From NCBI GenBank assembly GCA_947500775.1, contig CANMTD010000001.1, forward strand, positions 248,001-312,000: a stretch of 64,000 nucleotides of DNA, read 5' to 3'. The notes below the pieces were generated by a model. It was not told the origin of the DNA. It saw only the letters and a program-made list of their open reading frames with translations, and ran no database searches. Shown here one piece after another: positions 9,228-17,668 of the stretch; the stretch's first letter is position 1, and every line of letters begins with the position of its first letter. This stretch comes from an uncultured Paracoccaceae bacterium. Its GTDB lineage: Bacteria; Pseudomonadota; Alphaproteobacteria; Rhodobacterales; Rhodobacteraceae. The position numbers and the translations under genes were made by a program.

Positions 9228-10116
9228 GGTCTTTGCCCCGGCAAAGATAAATCTGACCCTGCATGTGACCGGACAGCGGGACGATGGGTATCACCTGTTG
9301 GACAGTCTGGTCACCTTTGCCCCGGTGGGCGACATCCTGCATATTCAGCCCGGACCAGAGGTCTCGCTGGTCGTTGGTGGCCCAGAAGGTGCGGGCGTTC
9401 CCGGTGACATGGGCAACCTGGTGATGAAGGTCGCGGGGCTTTTGTCCAAAGGGCGGGGGGCCGCGATGACGCTGGTGAAAAACCTGCCCGTGGCGGCGGG
9501 GATCGGCGGCGGTTCGGCCGATGCGGCGGCGGCCTTTCGCGGGCTGATGGCGTTCTGGGACGATCGCGGCTTTGCCGATCTGCCCGATGCCGAACTGGCG
9601 CCGCTGGCCAAGGCGATGATGCGGCTGGGGGCCGATATTCCGATGTGCCTGCTGTCCTGCCCCGCGCGGGTGCGGGGCATCGGCGAAATGGTCGATCCGG
9701 TGGCGGGGTTGCCATCCCTTGCGGCGGTTCTGGTCAACCCGCGCGTGGCGGTGCCGACCCCATCAATCTTTGCCGCGCTGCGCCGCAAATCCAACCCGCC
9801 GATGTCGCCGCAACTGCCGTCCTTCGCAGGGCCGGAAGCTTTCATCAATTGGCTGGCGCAGCAACGCAACGACCTGCAGGAACCGGCGATTGCCACCGCC
9901 CCCATCATTGGCACCACATTGGAATGGCTGCGCCGGTCGCAGGGCTGTCTGCTGGCGCGGATGTCGGGATCGGGGGCCACCTGTTTCGGGCTTTATCCCG
10001 ACCTGAGCACCGCCAAAACCGCCGCTGCGGCCATCGCAGGCGCCAATCCGGCGTGGTGGGTGGAACCTTGTGTCCTGCAAGGACAATTCGACCGGGCCCA
10101 GCCGCAGGTCAGTTGA
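9217..10116 (+). CDS. ispE: 4-(cytidine 5'-diphospho)-2-C-methyl-D-erythritol kinase
   Basis: 299 residues from the ATG at 9217, giving the family N-terminus MATKVFAPAKINLTLHVTG. The GHMP-kinase ATP loop is PVAAGIGGGSADAAAAF, and the C-terminal motif is RMSGSGATCFGLY. IspE phosphorylates CDP-methylerythritol in the cytoplasmic MEP route to isoprenoid precursors. The start codon lies inside the end of the TPR gene (11-base overlap). The 3' end overlaps by eight bases the convergent polyprenyl diphosphate synthase gene, which uses the pathway's products. Confidence 0.96.
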   Translation: MATKVFAPAKINLTLHVTGQRDDGYHLLDSLVTFAPVGDILHIQPGPEVSLVVGGPEGAGVPGDMGNLVMKVAGLLSKGRGAAMTLVKNLPVAAGIGGGSADAAAAFRGLMAFWDDRGFADLPDAELAPLAKAMMRLGADIPMCLLSCPARVRGIGEMVDPVAGLPSLAAVLVNPRVAVPTPSIFAALRRKSNPPMSPQLPSFAGPEAFINWLAQQRNDLQEPAIATAPIIGTTLEWLRRSQGCLLARMSGSGATCFGLYPDLSTAKTAAAAIAGANPAWWVEPCVLQGQFDRAQPQVS

Positions 10117-11110
10117 CCCGCGCCACCACGTAATCTGCCAGATCGCGCAGCATGTCGCGCACCGGGCTGTCCGGCAGGGCGCTCAGCGCCGATTTCGCGG
10201 TTTCGGCCCAGGCCAGCGCGTCCTGGCGGGTCGCCTCCATCGTGTTGTGTTTGGCCAGCAGCGATTGCGCGTGATCCAGATCGCCGTCGCGCTGATCGCC
10301 TTTTTCGATGGTCCGCTTCCAGAATGCGCGCTCATCCGCATCGGCCTGTGCCACCGCCTTGATCACCGGCAGCGTCAGTTTGCGTTCGCGGAAATCATCG
10401 CCGATGTTCTTGCCGGTATTGCCCGGGTCCCCGCCGTAATCCAGCAGGTCGTCGACGATCTGAAAACTGATCCCCAGCGCATCGCCATAGGTGAACAGCG
10501 CGGCGATCTGATCCTCGGGGGCATCGGCGATCACGCCACCCACCTGCGTCGCCGCCGAAAACAGCGCGGCGGTCTTGCCGCGCACGATCTTCAGATAGAT
10601 GTCTTCGCTGGTTGCCAGATCCTGCGCTGCGGTCAGTTGCAGCACCTCACCCTCGGCAATGGTGGCCGAGGCGTTGGCCAGAATGTCCAGCACCCGCAGC
10701 GATCCGGTTTCCACCATCAACTGGAACGACCGGGCGAACAGGTAATCGCCGACCAGAACCGAACTTTTGTTGTCCCACAACAGGTTGGCCGTGGGCCGCC
10801 CGCGTCGCTGGTTGCTTTCGTCGACCACATCGTCATGCATCAGCGTCGCGGTGTGGATGAATTCGACCGTGGCGGCCAGATGGATATGATGCGGCCCGTC
10901 ATAGCCGCACATCCGCGCGGCGGCCAAGGTCAGCATCGGGCGCAGGCGCTTGCCGCCCGCCTCGATCAGATGGGCCGACACCTCGGGGATGCGGGGGGCA
11001 TGTTCGGACGCCATACGCGTCCGGATCATGGCATTGACTGCTGCCATGTCGGTTGCCAGAAATTCGTTCAGCCGTTCGTGCGGCTTGTTCGCTGTGTTAT
11101 CCAGACCCAT
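10109..11110 (-). CDS. Long-chain trans-polyprenyl diphosphate synthase (ubiquinone side chain)
   Basis: 333 residues from MGLDNTANKPHERL, which has GGGGACGGA just upstream; an ATG five codons earlier lacks a ribosome-binding site. The first aspartate-rich motif is DDVVDESNQRRG and the second is DDLLDYGGD, with GGKRLRP near residue 50 for isopentenyl diphosphate. The enzyme chains C5 units onto an allylic primer. In this group the product should be solanesyl or decaprenyl diphosphate for ubiquinone-10, so ispB-, sdsA- or ddsA-type names all fit; chain length cannot be read here. It is convergent with ispE. Confidence 0.92.
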   Translation of the reverse strand: MGLDNTANKPHERLNEFLATDMAAVNAMIRTRMASEHAPRIPEVSAHLIEAGGKRLRPMLTLAAARMCGYDGPHHIHLAATVEFIHTATLMHDDVVDESNQRRGRPTANLLWDNKSSVLVGDYLFARSFQLMVETGSLRVLDILANASATIAEGEVLQLTAAQDLATSEDIYLKIVRGKTAALFSAATQVGGVIADAPEDQIAALFTYGDALGISFQIVDDLLDYGGDPGNTGKNIGDDFRERKLTLPVIKAVAQADADERAFWKRTIEKGDQRDGDLDHAQSLLAKHNTMEATRQDALAWAETAKSALSALPDSPVRDMLRDLADYVVARVN

Positions 11111-11165
11111 TCCGTCCCCGTCCATCGGCTCGACAAGCCGGGATAAATACCATTAAGTCCCCACC

Positions 11166-11384
11166 ATGAAAGAGCTGCTTCGCACCAACGATCCGACCCT
11201 TGTCGCCTTTATACTGGCGCTCCTTCGGGGCGAAGAAATAAACTGCTTCGAAATGGATGTCCACATGAGCGTCCTTGAGGGCAGCATCGGCATATTGCCA
11301 CGGCGGTTGATGGTGCGGGACGCCGATCTGTTCCGCGCGCGTTCGATTTTGCGGGACAATGACATCGCCCTGCCCGAGAGGTAG
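11166..11384 (+). CDS. DUF2007 family small protein
   Basis: 72 residues. The sequence (MKELLRTNDPTLVAFILALL, then CFEMDVHMSVLEGSIGILPRRLMV) matches the DUF2007 fold, a small ferredoxin-like domain annotated as a putative signal-transducing, PII-like unit. No ligand is known. The gene is divergent from the polyprenyl synthase gene, with about 55 bases between starts. It is followed four bases later by the methyltransferase start, so the two are likely one operon. Confidence 0.85.
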   Translation: MKELLRTNDPTLVAFILALLRGEEINCFEMDVHMSVLEGSIGILPRRLMVRDADLFRARSILRDNDIALPER

Positions 11385-11388
11385 GCGG

Positions 11389-12144
11389 GTGGCGGAACTG
11401 ACACAAGACAGGTTTCTGGGGGGCCGATTATCGGTCTGGCAGCCGCGCGCGGGCTATCGCGCCGGGGTGGATGCGGTGTTTCTGGCCGCGGCGGTGCCCG
11501 CCCGCCCGGGGGAAACCGTGCTGGAACTGGGCTGCGGCGTCGGCGTGGCCAGCCTGTGCCTTGCCCGGCGGGTGCCGGGCGTGATCCTGTCAGGGATCGA
11601 GGTGCAGCCGGATTATGCCGAACTGGCGCGGCGCAACGCCACGGACAATGGCATCGCGCTGTCGGTCACCACCGGCGATCTGACCCGGATGCCAGAGGCG
11701 CTGCGCCAGCAAAGCTTTGATCACGTCATCGCGAACCCGCCCTATTTCCTGCGCGACCGCAGCACCCAGGCCACGGATACCGGGCGCGAAACCGCCCTTG
11801 GCGAAGGCACGCCGCTGGCGTCATGGATCGAGGCCGCGATCCGGCGGCTGGCGCCCAAAGGATGCCTGACGATGATCCAGCGCGCCGACCGGGTGCCCGA
11901 AATATTGGCGGCATTGGATGACCGGATGGGCGGGATTCAATTGTTGCCGCTGGCGCCACGCGCCGGTCGGCAGGCGAAACTGGTTCTGCTGCGCGCGGTC
12001 AAAGGCGCCCGCGCGCCCTTTGCGCTGTTGCCGCCGGTCGCCCTGCATGCGGGCGAAACCCACCGCGACGACGCCAAGGATTATGCGCGGCAAATTGATG
12101 CGGTTCTGCGCGAAGCCGCCGCGTTTCCCTGGTCCGATGCCTGA
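11389..12144 (+). CDS. TrmN6-like tRNA1(Val) adenine-N6 methyltransferase
   Basis: 251 residues from a GTG at 11389, with GAGAGG nine bases upstream; the frame extends ten more codons but without a site. The N-terminal segment FLGGRLSVWQPRAGYRAGVDAVFL is typical of the YfiC/TrmN6 family. The SAM-binding motif is LELGCGVG (45-52) and the adenine-N6 catalytic motif is NPPY (116-119). The E. coli homologue methylates A37 of tRNA1(Val). Related NPPY enzymes methylate other substrates, so the exact target is inferred. Confidence 0.88.
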   Translation: MAELTQDRFLGGRLSVWQPRAGYRAGVDAVFLAAAVPARPGETVLELGCGVGVASLCLARRVPGVILSGIEVQPDYAELARRNATDNGIALSVTTGDLTRMPEALRQQSFDHVIANPPYFLRDRSTQATDTGRETALGEGTPLASWIEAAIRRLAPKGCLTMIQRADRVPEILAALDDRMGGIQLLPLAPRAGRQAKLVLLRAVKGARAPFALLPPVALHAGETHRDDAKDYARQIDAVLREAAAFPWSDA

Positions 12145-12264
12145 AATCGTGACTGTTTCAACTTTGCCGGATTTCTCTAAGCGATCTTTCGCCACAGGGG
12201 CGTGACACGACTCGGATTGTGTGGTCGACTGTAACAGTTAGATGTCAATCAGAGGAGGACGGCC

Positions 12265-12432
12265 ATGACCATGAGTTCGCACCTGCAGGAACTCCGTAAG
12301 AAACATCAATCCCTCTCGGAGCGCGTTGAACTTGAACAGCGCAGCCCCGCAACTGACGATCTCCAGATTGCCGAGATGAAGAAACAAAAGCTCCGATTAA
12401 AAGAGCAGATCGAGCGTTTGTCACACGCCTAA
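12265..12432 (+). CDS. DUF465 (YdcH-like) small protein
   Basis: 55 residues: MTMSSHLQELRKKHQSLSER, then a segment ending in KKQKLRLKEQIERLSHA. This is the DUF465 pattern, a short helical hairpin rich in Lys, Glu and Leu, often present in several copies in Alphaproteobacteria; function unknown. An excellent ribosome-binding site (AGAGGAGG) lies just upstream. A short palindrome, ACTGT-A-ACAGT, is at 12228-12238 in the presumed promoter region. The last four bases overlap the convergent transporter gene. Confidence 0.88.
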   Translation: MTMSSHLQELRKKHQSLSERVELEQRSPATDDLQIAEMKKQKLRLKEQIERLSHA

Positions 12433-13295
12433 GGTTTTCTGGCGCTGGCGAATGCCGCCAGTGCCGCACCCGCCGTGATCAGACAGGCCGCCAATGCCAA
12501 TGTGGCCGTAAGGGGCGCGATTCCCGCCATGACCAATACAAATGTCGACAGCAGAGGGGCCGCATAGGATGCGACGCCCAGAAGTTGAATATCGCCGCGT
12601 TTGACGCCGATATCCCAGACGTAAAACGCCAACCCGACCGGACCCAGACCCAAGCCAAGGCACGACAGCCAGCCCAATGCGGTTGCGGGCCAGACCGTGA
12701 CCTCCAGCATCAGATGCAACGGCAGCGACAGCGCGGCGGTGGCCAGACAGAAGACGGCGACGCTGGCGGTGGGCGTGTCGCCCAACCGGCGCGACAGCAC
12801 CGAATACCCGGCCCATGTCACCGCGCACATCAGCGCCAGACCGTATCCGGGCAGGGCGGCGGGATCGAACCCGGTGGCCCCGCGCAGCACGATCAGCCCG
12901 GCGCCGATGAACCCCAGCCCGCCGCCGACGATATGCCCAAGGCGCAGACGTTCGCCGGGCAGCAGCCCGGAAAACAGCACGATCAGCAGCGGCCAAAGAT
13001 AGGCGATCAACCCGGCCTCGGCCGCCGGGGCAAGGCGCAGCGCGGAAAAATACAGCGCGTGATAGCCGAACAGGCCTAGCGTCCCGAACCCATAGGTGCT
13101 TAGCGGGATCTGGCGCAGTTGTGGCAGATCACCGGTGCGGGCGACCCAGATCAGACCCAGCAGCCCGCCAATGCCAAAGCAGATCGCGTTCAGCTGCAGC
13201 GCGGGCATCGGCGCGGTGCCCACCGTCAGCAGCGCCAGCAAGGCCCACAGCAACACCGCGATGAATCCGACGGCCGTCGCGCGGTGGCGGCTCAT
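12429..13295 (-). CDS. DMT/EamA family transporter, YddG-like
   Basis: 288 residues, ten predicted membrane helices in two EamA repeats. The sequence includes ALRLAPAAEAGLIAYLWPLLIVLFS, as in the YddG branch of the drug/metabolite transporter superfamily, which exports aromatic and other amino acids. It is an inner-membrane protein without ATPase or signal peptide. Its start overlaps the stop of the upstream LysR gene as ATGA, so the two are co-expressed and the regulator may respond to the exported compound. The substrate is unknown. Confidence 0.88.
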   Translation of the reverse strand: MSRHRATAVGFIAVLLWALLALLTVGTAPMPALQLNAICFGIGGLLGLIWVARTGDLPQLRQIPLSTYGFGTLGLFGYHALYFSALRLAPAAEAGLIAYLWPLLIVLFSGLLPGERLRLGHIVGGGLGFIGAGLIVLRGATGFDPAALPGYGLALMCAVTWAGYSVLSRRLGDTPTASVAVFCLATAALSLPLHLMLEVTVWPATALGWLSCLGLGLGPVGLAFYVWDIGVKRGDIQLLGVASYAAPLLSTFVLVMAGIAPLTATLALAACLITAGAALAAFASARKP

Positions 13296-14236
13296 GTTTT
13301 CGGCTCTTCGACGGCGATGAAATCATGATTTTCCCGGTATGAGTTCATTTTCTTCACCTCGGCCAGCATCCAGTTTTCAAAAGCAGCGATGTGGGGCCGG
13401 GTTTCCGCCCCCTTGGGGCAGACAAAACGGCACCGGTACGGCAATTGCAATGCCAGCCGGAACGGCGCAACCAACTGGCCGTCGCGCAGGGCGCGCTCGG
13501 CCAACGTATAGCGCCCCAAGACAACCCCGCTGCCCGCGATGGCGGCATCATGGGCGTGATCGGCCTGCGAAAACCGCGGCCCGCCCTTGGGCGGTACCGG
13601 CATCTTTGCGGCCGTAAACCAGGCGGGCCAGTCGATCGACTGGGGACCATAGGGATACAGGTCCTGATACAAAAGGGTCGCGGCCGACAGATCCTGTGGC
13701 GTGGACAGGGTTTCGGCAATGGCCGGTGCGGCCATGGGGGTGATCCAATCTTCGATCAGCGCCCGTGAATACAGGGTCGCATCATCGCCGCTGCCGAAGC
13801 GAATGGCGACGTCGATTTCATCCCGTTCGAAATCCATCAGGCGCAGGCTGGCGGAAAAGCGCAGTTCGATCTCGGGGTGTTTCTGCGCAAAATCGAACAT
13901 CCGCGGGGCCAGCCATTTGGCGGTGAAGGCGGGGCCCGATGTCACGTTCAGGACGGTCGTATTGGCCAGTCGGCGCGTGCTGTTCCAGGCCCGTTGCAGC
14001 GCATCAAAACCGTCCTGTGTGCCGGGTTGCAGGACGCGCCCCGCCTCGGTCAGTTCAACCGCCCGGTTCAGCCGCCGGAACACCGGCTGGCCCAGATGTT
14101 CCTCCAGCGATTTGATCTGAAAGCTCAGCGCGGCCGGGGTCACGTTCAATTCCGCCGCCGCATGGGCAAAGCTCAGGTGGCGGGCGGCGGCCTCGAATGC
14201 GCGCAGGGCGGTCAGCGGGGGCAATCTGTCGGTCAT
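13292..14236 (-). CDS. LysR-family regulator, GcvA-like
   Basis: 314 residues. The N-terminal winged helix reads LPPLTALRAFEAAARHLSFA, then AAELNVTPAALSFQIKSLEE, the GcvA/AmpR-like subgroup pattern. The effector domain follows from about residue 90 (NVTSGPAFTAKWLAPRMFDF). It probably controls the downstream transporter gene (4-base overlap) and perhaps the divergent 48-codon gene at 14349. An AT-rich gap of about 110 bases separates the two starts and should hold the operator. Confidence 0.92.
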   Translation of the reverse strand: MTDRLPPLTALRAFEAAARHLSFAHAAAELNVTPAALSFQIKSLEEHLGQPVFRRLNRAVELTEAGRVLQPGTQDGFDALQRAWNSTRRLANTTVLNVTSGPAFTAKWLAPRMFDFAQKHPEIELRFSASLRLMDFERDEIDVAIRFGSGDDATLYSRALIEDWITPMAAPAIAETLSTPQDLSAATLLYQDLYPYGPQSIDWPAWFTAAKMPVPPKGGPRFSQADHAHDAAIAGSGVVLGRYTLAERALRDGQLVAPFRLALQLPYRCRFVCPKGAETRPHIAAFENWMLAEVKKMNSYRENHDFIAVEEPKT

Positions 14237-14348
14237 ATCGGTTAAGTTTTTCTTGTCTATTTTTGCAATAACTCTCGTTTGTGCAAGGAAAAGTCAAGGC
14301 GCATATTGATTTCAGACAAGCAAGACTGATGACTGAACGGAGGCTGAA

Positions 14349-14495
14349 ATGCATATGGCGACCGCGACACCCGCAACCTGCGCCGCGCTTGAACGGGGCC
14401 GCCGGGCCCGTTCGCTGGCCTTTATGAGTTTGTTCCGCCGAACCCGCCCGCGCCGATCCGGAGGGGCCAAGACAGCAGGCCTGGCTGCGGTGTAA
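14349..14495 (+). CDS. Small basic protein, unknown (48 residues)
   Basis: An ATG with a consensus ribosome-binding site (GGAGG, seven bases upstream) opens a 48-codon frame divergent from the LysR gene. The product is basic, with an Ala/Thr-rich start (MHMATATPATCAALERGRRA) and an Arg-rich middle (FRRTRPRRS). I do not recognise a family. The strong site, the position opposite a LysR gene and the hairpin right after the stop argue for a real small gene. The composition could also be a chance frame in G+C-rich DNA. Confidence 0.45.
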   Translation: MHMATATPATCAALERGRRARSLAFMSLFRRTRPRRSGGAKTAGLAAV

Positions 14496-14531
14496 CAAAA
14501 AGGGCCGCCCCGATATCACCGGGGCGGCCCG
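14496..14531 (-). terminator. Rho-independent terminator of phaB
   Basis: An 11-base-pair perfect stem (GGGCCGCCCCG at 14502-14512 with 14520-14530) has a seven-base loop. On the minus strand it is followed by TTTTT, so it ends transcription coming from phaB, whose stop is 22 bases upstream. On the plus strand there is a hairpin but no T run. Confidence 0.85.
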
Positions 14532-14552
14532 TCAAAACGTCAGTGCCAGGGA

Positions 14553-15278
14553 TCAGGTGAAATACTGACCGCCGTTGGCCGTGATGGTCGATCCGGTGAT
14601 GAAACCTGCGTCATCCGAGGCAAGAAACACCACGCAGCGCGCGATTTCCTCGGGTTCGCCAAGGCGTCCGACCGGGATTTGCGGGATGATTTTTGAATTC
14701 AGAACGTCCTCGGGGATGGCGCGGACCATTTCGGTGCCGATATAGCCGGGGCAGATTGCGTTGACGGTGACGCCCTTGAAGGCCCCTTCCTGCGCCAGCG
14801 CCTTGGTGAACCCCAGATCGCCGGCCTTGGCGGCGGAATAGTTCGCCTGACCCATCTGACCCTTTTGACCGTTGATCGACGAGATGTTGATCACGCGGCC
14901 GAATTTGCGGTCGCGCATCCCGCCCCAGACCGGATGCGTCATGTTGAAGACGCCCGACAGGTTGGTGTCGATCACCTCTTTCCACAGTTGCGGGGTCATT
15001 TTGTGGAACATGGCGTCGCGGGTGATGCCGGCGTTGTTGACCAGAACGTCGATGGGGCCAAGATCGGCCTCGACCTTGGCGACACCTTCGGCGCAGGCGT
15101 CATAATCCGCGACCGACCATTTATAGGTCGGAATGCCGGTTTCTTCGGTGAATTTAGCCGCAGCTTCGTCGTTGCCTGCATAGTTTGCGGCAACGGTATA
15201 ACCGGCCTCTTTCAATGCTTTGGCGATTGCGGCGCCAATTCCGCGGCTGCCACCGGTTACAAGTGCGACTCGTGCCAT
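14553..15278 (-). CDS. phaB: Acetoacetyl-CoA reductase
   Basis: 241 residues from MARVALVTGGSRGIG, with GGAGG just upstream; a longer frame starts 11 codons earlier but lacks the family match. It is a short-chain dehydrogenase: cofactor motif TGGSRGIG, NNAG near residue 79, catalytic Ser, and YSAAK (Tyr and Lys). PhaB reduces acetoacetyl-CoA to (R)-3-hydroxybutyryl-CoA with NADPH, the second step of polyhydroxybutyrate synthesis. The ethylmalonyl-CoA pathway uses the same step, which fits the mcl1 gene elsewhere in the window. It lies 88 bases after phaA with a hairpin in between. Confidence 0.95.
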   Translation of the reverse strand: MARVALVTGGSRGIGAAIAKALKEAGYTVAANYAGNDEAAAKFTEETGIPTYKWSVADYDACAEGVAKVEADLGPIDVLVNNAGITRDAMFHKMTPQLWKEVIDTNLSGVFNMTHPVWGGMRDRKFGRVINISSINGQKGQMGQANYSAAKAGDLGFTKALAQEGAFKGVTVNAICPGYIGTEMVRAIPEDVLNSKIIPQIPVGRLGEPEEIARCVVFLASDDAGFITGSTITANGGQYFT

Positions 15279-15332
15279 GATTTCCTCCCAAAGGGTCTGT
15301 GTGTTCGGCAATACTGTTATAAAAAGAAATCA

Positions 15333-15357
15333 GGGTGCGCAATAATATTGCGCACCC
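15333..15357 (-). terminator. Strong hairpin between phaA and phaB
   Basis: GGGTGCGCAAT (15333-15343) pairs perfectly with ATTGCGCACCC (15347-15357), leaving a three-base loop. On the minus strand it is followed by TGATTTCTTTTT, a broken T run. It may end some transcripts after phaA, lowering phaB output, or it may protect the phaA message. I cannot tell which. Confidence 0.6.
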
Positions 15358-15366
15358 GTTTTTGAA

Positions 15367-16542
15367 TTATACGCGTTCGAGACACATGGCCACACCCATG
15401 CCGCCGCCGATGCACAGGGTCGCCAGACCCTTTTTCGCGTCACGACGTTTCATTTCGAACAGAAGGGTGTTCAGGATGCGGGCGCCGCTGGCGCCGATCG
15501 GGTGCCCGATGGCGATGGCGCCGCCGTTGACGTTCACGATCTCGGGGTTCCAGCCCATGTCCTTGTTAACGGCGCAGGCCTGTGCTGCGAAAGCTTCGTT
15601 CGCTTCGACCAGATCCAGATCCTCGGCTTTCCAGCCCGCCTTTTCCAGCGCCTTGCGCGACGCATAGATCGGGCCCGCGCCCATGATCGACGGGTCCAGC
15701 CCGACGGTGGCGTAAGAGGCGATGCGCGCCAGCGGTTCCAGCCCGCGCTTTTCGGCGTTATCCGCGCTCATCAACAGGGTGGCGGCGGCGCCGTCGTTCA
15801 GCCCGCTGGCGTTGGCGGCGGTGACCGATCCGTCTTTGGTAAAGGCCGGGCGCAGTTTTTGCATGGCCTCGATGGTGGCGCCGTGGCGGATGTATTCATC
15901 GGCATCGACGATGATGTCGCCTTTGCGGTGCTTGACGGTGAAGGGCACGATTTCATCGACGAATTTACCGGCCTTCTGCGCGGCCTCGGCCTTGTTTTGC
16001 GAGGCGACGGCGAATTCATCCTGCTGATCGCGGCTGATCTGCCATTTTTCGGCGACGTTTTCGGCGGTTTGCCCCATGTGATAGCCGTTGAAGGCGTCCC
16101 ACAGACCATCCCGGATCATTGAATCGATGAACTTCATGTCGCCCATCTTGTGTCCGGCGCGCAGGTTCGCCACATGGGGGCTGAGGCTCATGTTTTCCTG
16201 ACCGCCGGCCGCGACGATGGCGGCATCGCCAAGCTGAATGTGCTGGGCGCCCAGGGCGACGGCGCGCAGGCCCGATCCGCAGACCTGGTTGATGCCCCAA
16301 GCCGCGCTTTCGATCGGCAGGCCCGCGTTGACATGCGCCTGGCGCGCGGGGTTCTGGCCCTGACCGCCGGTCAGCACCTGACCCATGATGGTTTCCGAAA
16401 CCTCGGATTTATCAAGACCGGCGCGCGCGACCACGGCCTCCAGCACCGCGGCGCCCAGATCATGGGCGGGTGTCGTGGCAAACGAGCCGCTGAAACTGCC
16501 GACGGCGGTACGTCCGGCCGAAACGATCACTACATTGGTCAT
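15367..16542 (-). CDS. phaA: Acetyl-CoA acetyltransferase (beta-ketothiolase)
   Basis: 391 residues, full length. The acyl-accepting cysteine is in [11 protein letters not shown] (about residue 88). The C-terminal catalytic motifs are [20 protein letters not shown] and LCIGGGMG, which hold the other His and Cys. The enzyme condenses two acetyl-CoA to acetoacetyl-CoA, feeding PHB synthesis and the ethylmalonyl-CoA pathway. The start ATG has GGAGAGG eight bases upstream. It precedes phaB on the same strand; the PHB synthase gene is not in this window. Confidence 0.96.
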   Translation of the reverse strand: MTNVVIVSAGRTAVGSFSGSFATTPAHDLGAAVLEAVVARAGLDKSEVSETIMGQVLTGGQGQNPARQAHVNAGLPIESAAWGINQVCGSGLRAVALGAQHIQLGDAAIVAAGGQENMSLSPHVANLRAGHKMGDMKFIDSMIRDGLWDAFNGYHMGQTAENVAEKWQISRDQQDEFAVASQNKAEAAQKAGKFVDEIVPFTVKHRKGDIIVDADEYIRHGATIEAMQKLRPAFTKDGSVTAANASGLNDGAAATLLMSADNAEKRGLEPLARIASYATVGLDPSIMGAGPIYASRKALEKAGWKAEDLDLVEANEAFAAQACAVNKDMGWNPEIVNVNGGAIAIGHPIGASGARILNTLLFEMKRRDAKKGLATLCIGGGMGVAMCLERV

Positions 16543-16698
16543 GGGCTAATCCTCTCCCCTTAGGTTGCGGTTGGGGAGAATAGAGCGGATCAAATCCTGT
16601 CTGATGCCTATGCGCCCCAAAAAACGTAGCCCCAGTCGTAAGGGGTTGCCGGGGGGGCCGCAACATGAACGCGAAGAGAACCTTGAAATGAATCCCTC

Positions 16699-17541
16699 CT
16701 AGGCGGTTTTCCGGTCGGCACCCGCGCTTTCCCACGGGGGCTGCACCGCGGGGGCGCCAAAGAAATACCCCTGCATGCAATCGATTCCGGCGGCCTGCAG
16801 GAACCGGGCGTCTTCGGCGGTTTCGACGCTTTCGGCCACGGTGAACATGTCGAACTGGCGCGCGATGGAAATCAGCGCCTTGGTCAGCACCTGATTGTCG
16901 GTGTCTTCGCTGATCCCGCGAATGAACTGGCCGTCGATTTTCAGCATGTCAAAGTAGAACTCGCGCAGATAGCGAAAGGCGGTATAGCCCGCCCCGAAGT
17001 CATCCAGCGCAAAGGCGATGCCGTGTTCCTGCAGATCGCGCATGAAGACCGACACCAGATCGGGCATGACCATGGCCGAGCTTTCGGTGATTTCCAGGAT
17101 CAGCCGTTCGCCCAGCGTGGGATCGTCCGCCAGCCCGCGGTCCAGCGTCTGTTTCCAGCGCGGATATCCGATCGACCGCGCGGACATGTTGATCGACAGG
17201 CGTAAATCCGGTGCCGCCGCCAAGGCCGCCAGCCCCAGTTCCAGCGCCAGACAGTCGATGATGCGTCCGGTTTCATTGGTTTCGACGGACCCGATAAAAT
17301 CCTTGGCCGGGATGATCCGCCCGGTGTCATCCATCACCCGGATCAACCCTTCGTAAAAGGCCGGGCGCATGTCGCCGGTCGCATTCACCACCGGCTGATA
17401 GGCCAGCATCACATCCTTGCGCCGCAACGCATCATGGACCATCGCCATCGTGTTCCTGTCGCGGAGCGAAACTGCGGCGGACAGCGGGCTGTCGTCCGAT
17501 GCAAGACTTGCCATTTCCGGGGTATCGACACCAATTTCCAT
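16699..17541 (-). CDS. Stand-alone EAL-domain cyclic-di-GMP phosphodiesterase
   Basis: 280 residues, essentially one EAL domain without a recognisable sensor or membrane part. The EAL signature is EGLIR (Glu64). All residues usually needed for metal binding and hydrolysis appear present: Asn118 in INMSARS, Glu150 in LEITES, Asp180-Asp181 in DDFGAGY, Lys201 in KIDGQFI, Glu237 in AESVET, and QGYFFG near the end. It should therefore hydrolyse c-di-GMP to pGpG in the cytoplasm. It lies 156 bases upstream of phaA on the same strand, with space for a separate promoter. Confidence 0.92.
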   Translation of the reverse strand: MEIGVDTPEMASLASDDSPLSAAVSLRDRNTMAMVHDALRRKDVMLAYQPVVNATGDMRPAFYEGLIRVMDDTGRIIPAKDFIGSVETNETGRIIDCLALELGLAALAAAPDLRLSINMSARSIGYPRWKQTLDRGLADDPTLGERLILEITESSAMVMPDLVSVFMRDLQEHGIAFALDDFGAGYTAFRYLREFYFDMLKIDGQFIRGISEDTDNQVLTKALISIARQFDMFTVAESVETAEDARFLQAAGIDCMQGYFFGAPAVQPPWESAGADRKTA

Positions 17542-17668
17542 TTGTCTCTCTCCGTTGCGGGATAACCCACAATTTGAGTGAAACTTCTAAGAAGCTCTTA
17601 ATATTCTTATTTTGTTCCAATTGTGCTAAAACCCGACCGATGTGGTAACCTGCTGAGGAATAAGGAAA

